Notes: generated from the letters alone by a model not told the origin. A stretch of 27,189 bases of DNA from JBBAAS01 sp041658125 (GCA_041658125.1 JBBAAS010000009.1:1-27189); one strand, 5' to 3'. Counted from the stretch's first letter, positions 1 through 6,777 are shown. Numbers and translations are program-made.

Positions 1-236
1 ATACCGAGCTTACCGATGCCAATGTTTTAGAGGCTAATTTCAAACAGGAAGAAATTTATCGTCAAAAAAATCATCTCCCCACTCATCCTTACGATCAAAA
101 ACTGGTTGAAGCTACCCGTCACTTTCCGGCTTGCACCGGTATTGCCATCGGTGTCGATCGCCTCTCGATGCTTATGGCCAACGCCGCCACCATCGATGAA
201 ATATTGTACTTTCCCACCTCAAAACTGATAGAATAA
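1..236 (+). CDS. C-terminal part of a class II lysyl-tRNA synthetase-like protein (EpmA-like), cut by window edge
   Basis: The reading frame is open from the left edge (first full codon at base 3) and stops at TAA 234-236, giving about 77 residues. They contain the class II aminoacyl-tRNA synthetase motif 3 pattern GIAIGVDRLSMLMANA, followed by IDEILYFP, the usual C-terminal end of the LysRS/EpmA core. The preceding segment (HPYDQKLVEATRHFPACTG) resembles EpmA, the ligase that puts beta-lysine on elongation factor P, more than full LysRS, where motif 3 is usually GIGIGIDRL. Without the N-terminus I cannot say whether an anticodon-binding domain is present, so LysRS proper remains possible. 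Confidence 0.7.
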   Translation, partial: TELTDANVLEANFKQEEIYRQKNHLPTHPYDQKLVEATRHFPACTGIAIGVDRLSMLMANAATIDEILYFPTSKLIE

Positions 237-243
237 TTTAATT

Positions 244-399
244 ATGGCCAAAGACGTCAAAAATACTCTCAAAACTCCTCAATCAACTAAGCCTTTTGAA
301 AAAAGGCTACCTTTCCAAAATCCGGCCTTTCACGGCCCGAGCCTCAACCGCAACTTTAAATCCGTTCCCTACATGTCCAACAACCGCGGTAAAAGATGA
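244..399 (+). CDS. Small basic hypothetical protein, 51 aa
   Basis: A short frame starts at ATG 244, eight bases after the preceding stop, and ends at TGA 397-399, one base before the stop of the convergent radical SAM gene. The product is basic and polar with a C-terminal MSNNRGKR, with no membrane segment or cysteine. Codon choice (GCC, GAC, CTC, CCG) resembles neighbouring genes, and the tight fit between two stops supports it, but no family is recognised and no ribosome binding site is seen. It could be a chance frame. Confidence 0.4.
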   Translation: MAKDVKNTLKTPQSTKPFEKRLPFQNPAFHGPSLNRNFKSVPYMSNNRGKR

Positions 400-400
400 T

Positions 401-1492
401 CTAGCTTCCTTTGTTTTCTTGGTCTTCAATTCTTTTCTCCCTTACTTTCCACAAATCAAAAACTCGCCATATTTTACGCCATGATCTTCCATCAATTTCA
501 TCAATCTCTTCCTCCCAATAATTTCCCAAATCCATCCGAAGCCAAAGCGGCAAGCAACCCTCAAATTCAAAAAACTCCTCGCTGTCATTTTCTAAGTCTG
601 AACCATCATCGTGTCTCCCTTCCCATTTTCTCCTTAACTCCGGCAATCCTTCTACCAAAATATTCCCCAAGTTCCGTCTTTTATTAATCGAATGATGCTT
701 GTAATAATCAACCTCTCCACTGGGTCTCAAAAAACTGTAATCCTCTCCGTCCTGTCTCACCACAAACTGAATTCTGGCATCTCCGTATCTCATCATTCTT
801 TCCTCCATTAGCAGTAAATTTGCCAACAAACCATCATTATTAGCCTTCGCATGGTCACCGTCATCACCTAAATCCATTGTTTCTTGATAACGGTCAATCC
901 GGGCTTGGTTTCTTCCTCCTAATCCCAAAGATGCCGTTCTTGCCAAATCAACATTATATTCATATATCCGCCAGTATTTAAATGATTGTCGTTTTAGTTG
1001 TCTATAAATGGCCGGAATTTGTAAATAGTTTTCACGCGTAAATACTGTATGTATCCCTACTCCAATTCCCCGGCCAACAATCGCCTCAGTCAACTCCGGC
1101 AATCGGCTGCTTACTCTTTCCACAAACCTCTCGCTTCTCAACTGCCTTTGTATCTCCGGGTCAATCGCATCAATCGGCAAAGCAATATCACCTATTAATC
1201 CCGTCAATCCATTCAACAAATTATCATCCAATCGCAAACCGTTTGTGTGCAGACTAACGTAAGCTCCGCCGTCTTTTAAAGTTCTGACTACCGGCACTAA
1301 ATTTCTGGCCAGTGTCGGTTCCCCTCCTCCCAACGTCACTTTTTTCACTCCACCATCTATCAAAGCTTTTGCCATTTCTATATCCCTATCTTCCGAATAT
1401 CCCCTCCCTCCGGCCGGCCCAAAACAATAGGCACATCTTGGCTTGGCATCACATGCCTCCCTCAAAAACCAATGTACATGTTCCATCTCCAT
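401..1492 (-). CDS. Radical SAM protein with atypical CX5CX2C cluster motif
   Basis: The 363-residue protein has C14, C20 and C23 arranged as CX5CX2C (CDAKPRCAYCFGP), followed by a clear SAM-binding GGGEPT at residues 55-60 and a TNGLRL strand about 25 residues on. Radical SAM enzymes normally use CX3CX2C, so the two extra residues are unusual though known in side families. The middle part has the alternating pattern of a partial TIM barrel (VGIHTVFTREN, then YWRIYEYNV). The C-terminal third is rich in charged residues with one further Cys (FEGCLPL), so a full SPASM/twitch domain with several cysteines is not evident. It lies 24 bases downstream of the 206-aa gene on the same strand, probably co-transcribed. 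Substrate unknown; a viperin-like enzyme is only a loose thought from the WRIYEYN stretch. Confidence 0.8.
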   Translation of the reverse strand: MEMEHVHWFLREACDAKPRCAYCFGPAGGRGYSEDRDIEMAKALIDGGVKKVTLGGGEPTLARNLVPVVRTLKDGGAYVSLHTNGLRLDDNLLNGLTGLIGDIALPIDAIDPEIQRQLRSERFVERVSSRLPELTEAIVGRGIGVGIHTVFTRENYLQIPAIYRQLKRQSFKYWRIYEYNVDLARTASLGLGGRNQARIDRYQETMDLGDDGDHAKANNDGLLANLLLMEERMMRYGDARIQFVVRQDGEDYSFLRPSGEVDYYKHHSINKRRNLGNILVEGLPELRRKWEGRHDDGSDLENDSEEFFEFEGCLPLWLRMDLGNYWEEEIDEIDGRSWRKIWRVFDLWKVREKRIEDQENKGS

Positions 1493-1516
1493 TCCCGATT
1501 ATATTACTATTTCGAT

Positions 1517-2137
1517 CTACTTTGACATAATTACTGCCACCAACTGTCTAGTCGCCTCCTTTACTCTGTCACCATATCTCTCCCCGGTCTTTTGCAAGAT
1601 TGCCGCATAATCTGACCTAATTTTTCCCCGTTTTAAACATGCCAGCGGATAAACATCGACAAACCAAAGTTTTCCTGTCCCATTTTCCACTATAAAATTG
1701 TGAAAAACTCCGTTTTTCGGTGGATGAACTACCCCGCCTAAAAGATCGGGCAAAACTATTTCTCCGTTTTTTTTAGTCACTTCCGCCATCACTGCACATC
1801 TTTGTAAAAAATACTCCAGTTGTTCCGCTGTACTCTCATCTATTGAAGCCAAACCGCTCAAGGGTTCAGCATCAATTAATTGTGTCTCCAACAAACAGTC
1901 TCTTTTTGCTATCAAGAAAGCCTCATTCCCCGTTATCACCCGGCATTTCGGAATTGTTTGCCCTATTCCCCATTCCGGCCGGTGTAAAAATTTAATTGCT
2001 CCACCAATAATAAACTGATAGTGGTCTTCATCGCAATCTGAATTCAAGCTTTCCCCTAGAAGTGCTACTGCCTTATAGATCTTCCCTTTTTCTTCATCTA
2101 CGATCATCGAACTTCTTCCCATTTCTAACGAAGCCAT
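1517..2137 (-). CDS. Hypothetical protein, possibly a reduced kinase-like fold
   Basis: The 206-residue protein has no signal peptide or membrane segment. Its C-terminal half contains NFIVENGTGKLWFVDVYPL-type sequence (around residues 145-165), which looks like the metal-binding strand pair of aminoglycoside-phosphotransferase/protein-kinase-like folds (N-x-l-v...l-w-f-v-D). A clear HxD catalytic loop is not visible; the nearest candidate is LPDLLGG about 20 residues earlier. It could be a degenerate or small kinase-like protein, or simply unrelated. It follows tRNA-Trp and a strong hairpin on the same strand, and precedes the radical SAM gene by 24 bases, suggesting that the two are functionally linked. 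The start MASLEMGRSS follows an AT-only stretch without a Shine-Dalgarno sequence. Confidence 0.6.
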   Translation of the reverse strand: MASLEMGRSSMIVDEEKGKIYKAVALLGESLNSDCDEDHYQFIIGGAIKFLHRPEWGIGQTIPKCRVITGNEAFLIAKRDCLLETQLIDAEPLSGLASIDESTAEQLEYFLQRCAVMAEVTKKNGEIVLPDLLGGVVHPPKNGVFHNFIVENGTGKLWFVDVYPLACLKRGKIRSDYAAILQKTGERYGDRVKEATRQLVAVIMSK

Positions 2138-2199
2138 TATTTTATTTTTTTAATAAATTTATTTTATTAATAATTCACACTTTCAGCGGGTTTACCTAG

Positions 2200-2230
2200 C
2201 AACGTTTGCCGACTTATCGGCATTACGTTG
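2200..2230 (-). other. Stable hairpin directly attached to the tRNA-Trp 3' end
   Basis: Read on the minus strand, CAACG pairs with CGTTG (2226-2230 with 2200-2204) and TGCCGA pairs with TCGGCA (2217-2222 with 2207-2212), separated by small internal loops of 3 and 2 nt and closed by a 4-nt loop. It begins at the base after the tRNA discriminator. No U-run follows, so it is not an intrinsic terminator. It could define the 3' processing point of the tRNA or form the 5' leader of the 206-aa gene. Confidence 0.5.
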
Positions 2231-2301
2231 CAGGCCTGTATGGATTCGAACCATAAATAAAGGTTTTGGAGACCTTGGTGATACCATTTCACTACAGGCC
2301 T
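2231..2301 (-). tRNA. tRNA-Trp (CCA anticodon)
   Basis: A complete 71-nt cloverleaf can be drawn on the minus strand. The acceptor stem AGGCCTG pairs perfectly with CAGGCCT, D stem GTGA/TCAC, anticodon stem AAGGT/ACCTT with loop CTCCAAA (anticodon CCA), T stem TATGG/CCATA with TTCGAAT loop, and discriminator G73 as usual for bacterial tRNA-Trp. The 3' CCA is not encoded (next bases CAA), so it must be added by a nucleotidyltransferase. It sits 57 bases after the second hydrolase gene on the same strand. Confidence 0.95.
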
Positions 2302-2358
2302 AAACTATCCTCAATTTGCAATTTTAAACTATTCTAAGCCTTTCTGCCACCCCTACAT

Positions 2359-2961
2359 CTACTTAATCTTCTTTCCTTCCAGCTCTTCCAATTTGTTATG
2401 TACATCCGTCAATAAAGCCAACCCAATCGTCACCAAGTGTACTTTGCTCTCAATTTTATTAATCTTTTTAATCCAAATAGGCTCCAAAGCTTCTTTTGGT
2501 ACTACTTCATCATCGATTCCATCGTACACCGTTATTATCTTCCCCAACTTCAATTTCTCATCAAAATCCAATTCCTTCAGTCTTTTTGCCAAATCAAAAG
2601 CCATTTCCTTAAATCCCCTGCTGGTACTTGTCAAAGGCTCCAATTCCTGTTTCTCCGGATCCGGGTTCAATACTCCTCCGACCGAAAAAATATGACTAAT
2701 TTTTCCCGGATGTCTCAACACATATTCCACCGTTAATCCGGCTCCGGCACTTATTCCCACCACTACTATCGGCCCGGGGTTGCAGGCAGCTTTGGCGATT
2801 ATCTTCCCTAATCCTTTCACTTTTTCTTCTAACCCATTCTCATCTTTCCACTTTGGATCATATACTTCACAAGCTTCCAAATGTTCAGCCATCAACTTAC
2901 TTGCCCACCCCGGTAAATCCGCCATTCCTAAAACTATTACAATTCTATATTTTCCGGCCAT
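2359..2961 (-). CDS. Alpha/beta hydrolase-like protein (paralog 2)
   Basis: The 200-residue protein shows an alpha/beta hydrolase layout: strand IVVVGISAGAG with nucleophile-elbow Ser71 (GxSxG), an acidic residue after a late strand (TVYDGIDDEVVP, D150 or D151) and His175 in KVHLVT. It has no signal peptide, so it is probably cytoplasmic. It is clearly related to the preceding gene (same size, same GISAG elbow, same D-x-VVP and H-L motifs), so the two look like a tandem duplication. Start MAGKYRIVIVLG lies 13 bases after the previous stop. The substrate cannot be told; small CPR esterase/lipase-like proteins of this type are usually uncharacterised. Confidence 0.75.
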   Translation of the reverse strand: MAGKYRIVIVLGMADLPGWASKLMAEHLEACEVYDPKWKDENGLEEKVKGLGKIIAKAACNPGPIVVVGISAGAGLTVEYVLRHPGKISHIFSVGGVLNPDPEKQELEPLTSTSRGFKEMAFDLAKRLKELDFDEKLKLGKIITVYDGIDDEVVPKEALEPIWIKKINKIESKVHLVTIGLALLTDVHNKLEELEGKKIK

Positions 2962-2974
2962 ATATTTTCCCCGC

Positions 2975-3592
2975 CTATTTGACCGTATCTCCTTCTTTAA
3001 AAAATTCTGTCACTTCTTTTCTCATCGTTATCAGGGCAAAAGCTATCGCTGGCAAATGATCCCAATTTCTTGGTATTTCAATTTTTTTTGCTCCTTCCAC
3101 CGTTTGGCTACTATGCGGCACCACCGTATCCCCCTTTGCCATCAAAGTCAGTACTCTTTTCAGCTGTTCCGGTGTTAATCTGACCAGTACCTCTCCCAAC
3201 CCATCAATCATCTGGTGAAAATTTGGATTTTCCTTGTACAACACTTCATATTTTTTCCTGTTATCTTCATTCATCGGTTGATTGCATCCGGCATAAGTTG
3301 CTACTTTCCCTACCATATCATCCAAATCCGTCATCGCCCCTAAGGTTAACGGTCCTCCGGCACTTATTCCGATTAAATTCACTTTGTCGTGTCCTCCGTA
3401 AAGCTTATCAATCGAATCGTAAAATCTTTTTCTAACTTCTTCAAAACCAATTTTCTTTCCTTTCCAGTCTGCTTGATCAAAATATGACACTTGTACCCCA
3501 TCGGCTCCAAACAACCCACTTGCCAACTTATAGGCAGTACCTGCCACCGCTGGACCAATTCCGGGAACCATAATTGCTTTTCTTTCACTCAT
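2975..3592 (-). CDS. Alpha/beta hydrolase-like protein (paralog 1)
   Basis: The chosen start is ATG 3590-3592 (MSERKAIMVPG), giving 205 residues. A longer frame upstream would read through tRNA-Ala and is rejected. Ser77 in NLIGISAGGP is the nucleophile-elbow serine, Asp155 in AKGDTVVP and His179 in NWDHLPAIAF complete a plausible catalytic triad. The size is small for the fold, without an evident lid domain. The start codon lies only two bases beyond the tRNA discriminator, so tRNA 3' processing would leave an mRNA that begins almost at its AUG. It is followed closely by its paralog on the same strand. Confidence 0.8.
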   Translation of the reverse strand: MSERKAIMVPGIGPAVAGTAYKLASGLFGADGVQVSYFDQADWKGKKIGFEEVRKRFYDSIDKLYGGHDKVNLIGISAGGPLTLGAMTDLDDMVGKVATYAGCNQPMNEDNRKKYEVLYKENPNFHQMIDGLGEVLVRLTPEQLKRVLTLMAKGDTVVPHSSQTVEGAKKIEIPRNWDHLPAIAFALITMRKEVTEFFKEGDTVK

Positions 3593-3594
3593 AG

Positions 3595-3667
3595 TGGACC
3601 CAAGGGGACTCGAACCCCTGACCTTCCCCATGCCATGGGGACGCGCTACCAACTACGCTATGGGCCC
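3595..3667 (-). tRNA. tRNA-Ala (GGC anticodon)
   Basis: The minus strand folds into a 73-nt cloverleaf: acceptor GGGCCCA pairs with TGGGTCC, including a G3-U70 wobble, the main identity element of tRNA-Ala. The anticodon stem TCCCC/GGGGA encloses loop ATGGCAT (anticodon GGC), and the T arm AGGGG/CCCCT has the TTCGAGT loop. Discriminator is A73. The 3' CCA is not encoded; the bases after it are CT followed by the ATG of the hydrolase gene. Confidence 0.96.
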
Positions 3668-3727
3668 AATTCAAAATACTACCTATTCTATCAAAACTCT
3701 TAGCTTCGTTCTACGCTTGTTATTCTT

Positions 3728-4225
3728 CTACTTTCCCAGTTCCGGCTGTGCCGTCGGCACTTTATTCAAAACACTCATTGGAACAGCCTTAACAATATAT
3801 TCTCCGGCTTGATAATCCGGAAACTCCACGCTAACCATCACTTTTTTACTCCCATCCGAATTAGCTTTTTCCCAAAAAGGAGATCTCAAACGAAACAGTC
3901 CCCGAGGAACAATTTCTCCTGTTATATTTAACCCTTTATCATTTACATAATACACATCATCGCCGATATCATAACCAGACTTATCCCTCCAATAAACATA
4001 TTTATTCCATTGGTCTACCCCAATTCCTACTCCTGTTATCGTAGTCAGTAATCCTATCAAAGCTGCTCCTCCTTTCTGCAAAAAGCCTCTCCTACTCATT
4101 TTCTCCTCTTCTCGCGCCTTATTCCAAGTATCGTCTCTTTCTTGGCGAAGTTGTTCCGATATTTTTCTCTCTCCTCCGGGTATTCTCGGTATCTCTATGT
4201 GTTCTCCTTTGTTATCTATTCCCAT
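3728..4225 (-). CDS. Exported protein with twin-arginine-like signal, 165 aa
   Basis: Residues 44-51 read SRRGFLQK and are followed by a hydrophobic stretch (AALIGLLTTITGVGIG), the pattern of a twin-arginine signal peptide. The remaining about 95 residues contain several aromatic-rich beta-like segments (WNKYVYWRDKSGYDIGDDVYY) and no cofactor motif I recognise. Two starts are possible. The long form begins at ATG 4225 behind a good promoter. A shorter 123-residue form starts at Met43 (4099), preceded by AGAGGAGAAA, a strong Shine-Dalgarno match, which would put the RR motif in the usual N-terminal position. I keep the long form but the short one may be the mature start. Function unknown; no tat genes are in the window. 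Confidence 0.6.
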   Translation of the reverse strand: MGIDNKGEHIEIPRIPGGERKISEQLRQERDDTWNKAREEEKMSRRGFLQKGGAALIGLLTTITGVGIGVDQWNKYVYWRDKSGYDIGDDVYYVNDKGLNITGEIVPRGLFRLRSPFWEKANSDGSKKVMVSVEFPDYQAGEYIVKAVPMSVLNKVPTAQPELGK

Positions 4226-4250
4226 TTTCTAACTTAATTTCTAATACAAC

Positions 4251-4280
4251 ATTATAAGCTTTTTGCCATCCCACAATCAA
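4251..4280 (-). promoter_or_regulatory. Promoter for the twin-arginine-signal protein
   Basis: On the minus strand TTGATT (4280-4275) and TATAAT (4256-4251) are separated by 18 bases, a good sigma-70-like pair. Transcription would start about 20 bases before ATG 4225. Confidence 0.6.
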
Positions 4281-4298
4281 CCGGCTTATTTTGAATTT

Positions 4299-4312
4299 GC
4301 TAGAATTATTCT
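4299..4312 (+). promoter_or_regulatory. Extended -10 promoter giving a near-leaderless galU-like mRNA
   Basis: TGCTAGAAT (TG at 4298-4299, -10 box TAGAAT 4301-4306) is followed by only six bases before ATG 4313, so the predicted transcription start falls at or next to the start codon. No Shine-Dalgarno sequence is present. Confidence 0.45.
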
Positions 4313-5173
4313 ATGTCAACTATCACCAAAGCCGTCATCGCCGCCGGTGGCTGGTCCACCCGCTTTCTCCCTTCGGTTAAAACCTATGCTAAGCAACTTG
4401 TGCCTATTTTGGACAAACCTCAAATCCAATGGGTCATCGAAGAGCTTATCGGTGCCGGCATCACCGACATCGCCATCGTCCATCGTGACGGGGAAAAATC
4501 ACTCCAAAACCACTTTACCCCTGACCCCGAACTGGATAAATATCTGGAAGAAACCGGCAAGCAAAAATGCCTCGATAGCCTTCGTTTTATCTGGTCCAAA
4601 GCCAAGCTTCAATTTTTCGCCCAAACCAAGGCTTTCCCCTACGGCAATGGCGTTCCTATTATTGTTGCCAAAGACTTTATCGGCCACGACCCTTTCGTTT
4701 ACCTTTGGGGTGACGATATTACTATCGAATCCACTCCCGGTGCTTTTCTCGCCGGAGCTATTTCTCTTTTTGAAAAATACCAGCCTGCAGCTGTCGAAGG
4801 CATTCAGTGGATACCCGACTCCGAGCTTTACCGCTACGGCACGGTTAAATTCACTAACAATCCCAAAATTCCCGGCCAAATTTGCTCTCTAACCGAGAAA
4901 CTTCCTGCCGGCCAGGCTCCCAGCAACTACATTCAAGGCGGCCGCTTCGTGGTTTCCTCCAAGCTTATCGAAACTCTTAATCACACCGCTTTGGCCAAAG
5001 GTGAACTTTGGTTTGCCGATGCTATCAACTATTTAGCCCAAAACGATTTGGTTTTAACTCACGATTACCAAAAAAACAACGCCCTTTGGGCTACCACCGG
5101 CGACCCTAAAAACTGGCTTCTGGTCAACCTGCTTTTGGCCAAATCCCATCCCGACTTCCAAGACTTGCTGTAG
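4313..5173 (+). CDS. galU: UTP-glucose-1-phosphate uridylyltransferase-like nucleotidyltransferase
   Basis: The 286-residue protein carries the nucleotidyltransferase signature AAGGWSTRFLPSVK (residues 10-23), followed by the GalU-type KQLVPILDKPQIQWVIEE. A WGDD at 132-135 replaces the usual metal-binding LPDD, and IQGGRFVVSS and GELWFADAI match the later GalU blocks. Length and order agree with bacterial GalU (about 290-300 aa), which makes UDP-glucose for surface polysaccharide. The loop AAGGWSTR departs from the usual AGxGTR by one residue, so another sugar-1-phosphate or NTP is possible. It precedes a cell-surface region containing glycosyltransferase genes. Confidence 0.85.
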   Translation: MSTITKAVIAAGGWSTRFLPSVKTYAKQLVPILDKPQIQWVIEELIGAGITDIAIVHRDGEKSLQNHFTPDPELDKYLEETGKQKCLDSLRFIWSKAKLQFFAQTKAFPYGNGVPIIVAKDFIGHDPFVYLWGDDITIESTPGAFLAGAISLFEKYQPAAVEGIQWIPDSELYRYGTVKFTNNPKIPGQICSLTEKLPAGQAPSNYIQGGRFVVSSKLIETLNHTALAKGELWFADAINYLAQNDLVLTHDYQKNNALWATTGDPKNWLLVNLLLAKSHPDFQDLL

Positions 5174-5198
5174 AGACGCGCCACCGGCACGTCTCTAC
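5170..5198. repeat. Perfect 9-bp inverted repeat overlapping the galU stop
   Basis: GTAGAGACG (5170-5178) pairs with CGTCTCTAC (5190-5198) around an 11-nt loop. The galU stop codon TAG lies inside the left arm. There is no T-run after it, so if it ends transcription it is not a classical intrinsic terminator; it may be a dispersed palindromic repeat. Confidence 0.55.
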
Positions 5199-5223
5199 CT
5201 GTTCTCACTGTCCCTACACACTA

Positions 5224-5251
5224 TTGACACACCACATTTTTGCGCTATAAT
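5224..5251 (+). promoter_or_regulatory. Consensus sigma-70-type promoter for the LPXTG protein
   Basis: TTGACA (5224-5229) and TATAAT (5246-5251) are both perfect hexamers with a 16-base spacer. The predicted start near 5258 leaves a leader of about 34 nt before ATG 5292. It is the strongest promoter in the window. Confidence 0.85.
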
Positions 5252-5291
5252 ATCCCATAAGAATTCATTATTGATTTTTTAATCAAAAAAA

Positions 5292-5879
5292 ATGACTAAC
5301 AAAATCGTCTCCGTTCTCTGTGCCCTCGCTTTTTTAATTCTTTCTGTCCCGGCCCTCGCCGCTGATTATAACGACAAGATTGAAATCGACCTCAAGGTCA
5401 AAGGTAGCAACGATCCGACTTGGGAAAATAATCTCGAAACCTCTAAAGTCATTATGGGTCCCAACGTCAAATTTGACGTTCAAATGATTATTAAAAATAA
5501 AGACAGTTATAACCAAACTTGGATCAAGGTCAAAACCTTTCTTCCCGCTGTTTTAGTTGCCAACTCCGATATGTCCTTCACTATTCCTGATCTTGGTGCC
5601 GGCAGTGAAATCAGTAAAATTTTCACTGTCACTCTCAAGGACAAATCCGCTGTTACTCCAAATGTTACCAAGTCCGAAATCTATTCCGAAGGTAAGGCTG
5701 AATCCGGCGCTGTCGGTAAAGATTGGGCTTATTTCTACGCCGGTGGCGGCACCAAATCCGCTACCTCTTCGGGAAAAACCCTTCCGGCAACAGGTGTACC
5801 ATTAATCTTAGGTAGCCTTTCTGCTTCTGCCGCCTTAGCTCTTGGCTTTGGCTTAAGAAAGCTTGCTCGTGGCTATTAA
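5292..5879 (+). CDS. Secreted LPXTG surface protein (sortase substrate)
   Basis: The 195-residue protein has an N-terminal signal peptide (positive MTNK, hydrophobic SVLCALAFLILSV, then ALAA cleavage site near residue 23) and a C-terminal sorting signal: LPATG at 164-168, a hydrophobic stretch, and a basic tail (RKLARGY). The mature part, about 140 residues, looks all-beta, with a DUF11-like segment (VKFDVQMIIKN, then FLPAVLVANSD and IPDLGAGSEISKIFTVTL). It would be exported and then anchored or polymerised by a sortase; none is encoded in this window. A perfect promoter suggests high expression, in line with an abundant surface protein. Confidence 0.85.
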   Translation: MTNKIVSVLCALAFLILSVPALAADYNDKIEIDLKVKGSNDPTWENNLETSKVIMGPNVKFDVQMIIKNKDSYNQTWIKVKTFLPAVLVANSDMSFTIPDLGAGSEISKIFTVTLKDKSAVTPNVTKSEIYSEGKAESGAVGKDWAYFYAGGGTKSATSSGKTLPATGVPLILGSLSASAALALGFGLRKLARGY

Positions 5880-5954
5880 CATATAATTTACCCTCCGAAG
5901 TCCCGACTTTACGTCGGAACGAAGACTGGGTTTCCGCCTTCATAGGCGAATCCT
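5880..5954 (+). promoter_or_regulatory. Intergenic leader of the lipoprotein gene
   Basis: This gap contains a -10-like TATAAT (5882-5887) without a convincing -35 box, and two short hairpins: CCGAC/GTCGG around TTTA-C near 5903-5919 and GCCT/AGGC around TTCAT near the start codon. No Shine-Dalgarno sequence precedes ATG 5955. Confidence 0.35.
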
Positions 5955-6347
5955 ATGAACAAAGAAATTGTCAACAAAATCTTTGGTCTTGTTCTTCCCC
6001 TAACTATAACTTTAACCGGCTGCCGTACTCCCAATCGCTACGCTACCCAAGGCCCAATTTTTACCCCACCCCGCGTCGAAGGTCGATTTCAAATCGTCAC
6101 CAAACATTCCGAAGATCTCCCCAAAAACCGCTACAGTCTTTCACTAATCAACATAGAAACCGGGGAAATTCTCTATTCTGATTTGGTTGATGATCTTAAT
6201 AACGACGGTGCTTGCCTAGCTACAAACCTTATCGTTAGACCACGTCAAAACAATAACAAAATTAGCCTTGACCTTATTCCTATCCTTAGCCGGTGTGATG
6301 ATCGTTTTGTTGATCCCCAACCCCTCGACAGTGCTTTGGCCTTATAA
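5955..6347 (+). CDS. Small lipoprotein, 130 aa
   Basis: A short signal peptide (MNKEIVNKIF, then hydrophobic GLVLPLTIT) ends in the lipobox LTGC at residues 20-23, so Cys23 would carry the lipid anchor. The mature 108 residues include a beta-like YSLSLINIETGEILYSDLV segment and two later cysteines (GACLA, SRCDD) that might form a disulfide. I recognise no family. It follows the LPXTG gene and may share its transcript. A strong promoter for the next gene begins just after its stop. Confidence 0.7.
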   Translation: MNKEIVNKIFGLVLPLTITLTGCRTPNRYATQGPIFTPPRVEGRFQIVTKHSEDLPKNRYSLSLINIETGEILYSDLVDDLNNDGACLATNLIVRPRQNNNKISLDLIPILSRCDDRFVDPQPLDSALAL

Positions 6348-6348
6348 C

Positions 6349-6377
6349 TTGAAATTCGAGTCCCTTAATGCTATAAT
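6349..6377 (+). promoter_or_regulatory. Promoter of the structured leader and zinc-ribbon gene
   Basis: TTGAAA (6349-6354) and TATAAT (6372-6377) are 17 bases apart, and the -10 is preceded by TGC, making it also an extended -10. Predicted start near 6384, about 390 bases upstream of the next start codon. Confidence 0.8.
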
Positions 6378-6383
6378 ATAGGA

Positions 6384-6777
6384 TATAACAGCTTAAAGAC
6401 TAAAAGCAAGAAAACTTTTCTTTCTTTTGGTCTTTAGGACCAAAAAGTGAAGCAGTTTCTTTGGACCCCGCGTCCATCTGAAACTTAATCACAGTTCTTT
6501 TACAATTTGCTTGCTCAATAAAAAATGAGGTATTAAAAGGTGTGTGTTGTGGAGCCGTTTCTTGGTTTTCACTCACTGTGATACCGTCTTGGATATCAAA
6601 TCAAAATCTTGTCTTCGTGACTTATAGTTTTAGAAAAATTTTTTGTATTAACTTTGGTGTCCAGAACGGTATCACAATTGTGTGATTATCGAGAAGTAAG
6701 ACTTTCGTCTTACACTTTCGCGAAATTAGGACCATAAAGGAGCCTACTTCGCAATTTAGTTTTGATTGGAGAAAAAA
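6384..6777 (+). ncRNA. Long structured 5' leader, possible riboregulator
   Basis: This gene-free stretch has no credible reading frame but many inverted repeats: TTTTGGTC/GACCAAAA (6425-6432 with 6438-6445), AGTTTC/GAAACT enclosing GGAC/GTCC (6454-6485), a long-range stem GTGATACCGT (6578-6587) with ACGGTATCAC (6666-6675) that continues with TGGA/TCCA after two mismatches, ATCACA/TGTGAT (6671-6676 with 6681-6686) and GTAAGAC/GTCTTAC around TTTC (6696-6713). The long-range stem and the ATCACA/TGTGAT hairpin use the same bases, so they exclude each other. GGAG sits 6 bases before ATG 6778. It does not match tmRNA, SRP RNA or RNase P motifs that I know. Confidence 0.5.

Noticed and set aside
3593..3652. 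N-terminal extension of the first hydrolase (frame starting at 3652)
   Set aside because: It is the translation of tRNA-Ala sequence; the ATG at 3592 gives the proper family start.
6450..6490. Possible second hammerhead near GAAACTT at 6480 that could pair with the one at 7964 to give a circular RNA
   Set aside because: The CTGATGA core is missing; only a simple hairpin AGTTTC/GAAACT is present.
6766..6777. TTG start four codons upstream for the zinc-ribbon gene
   Set aside because: The GGAG ribosome binding site lies inside these codons and is well placed for ATG 6778.
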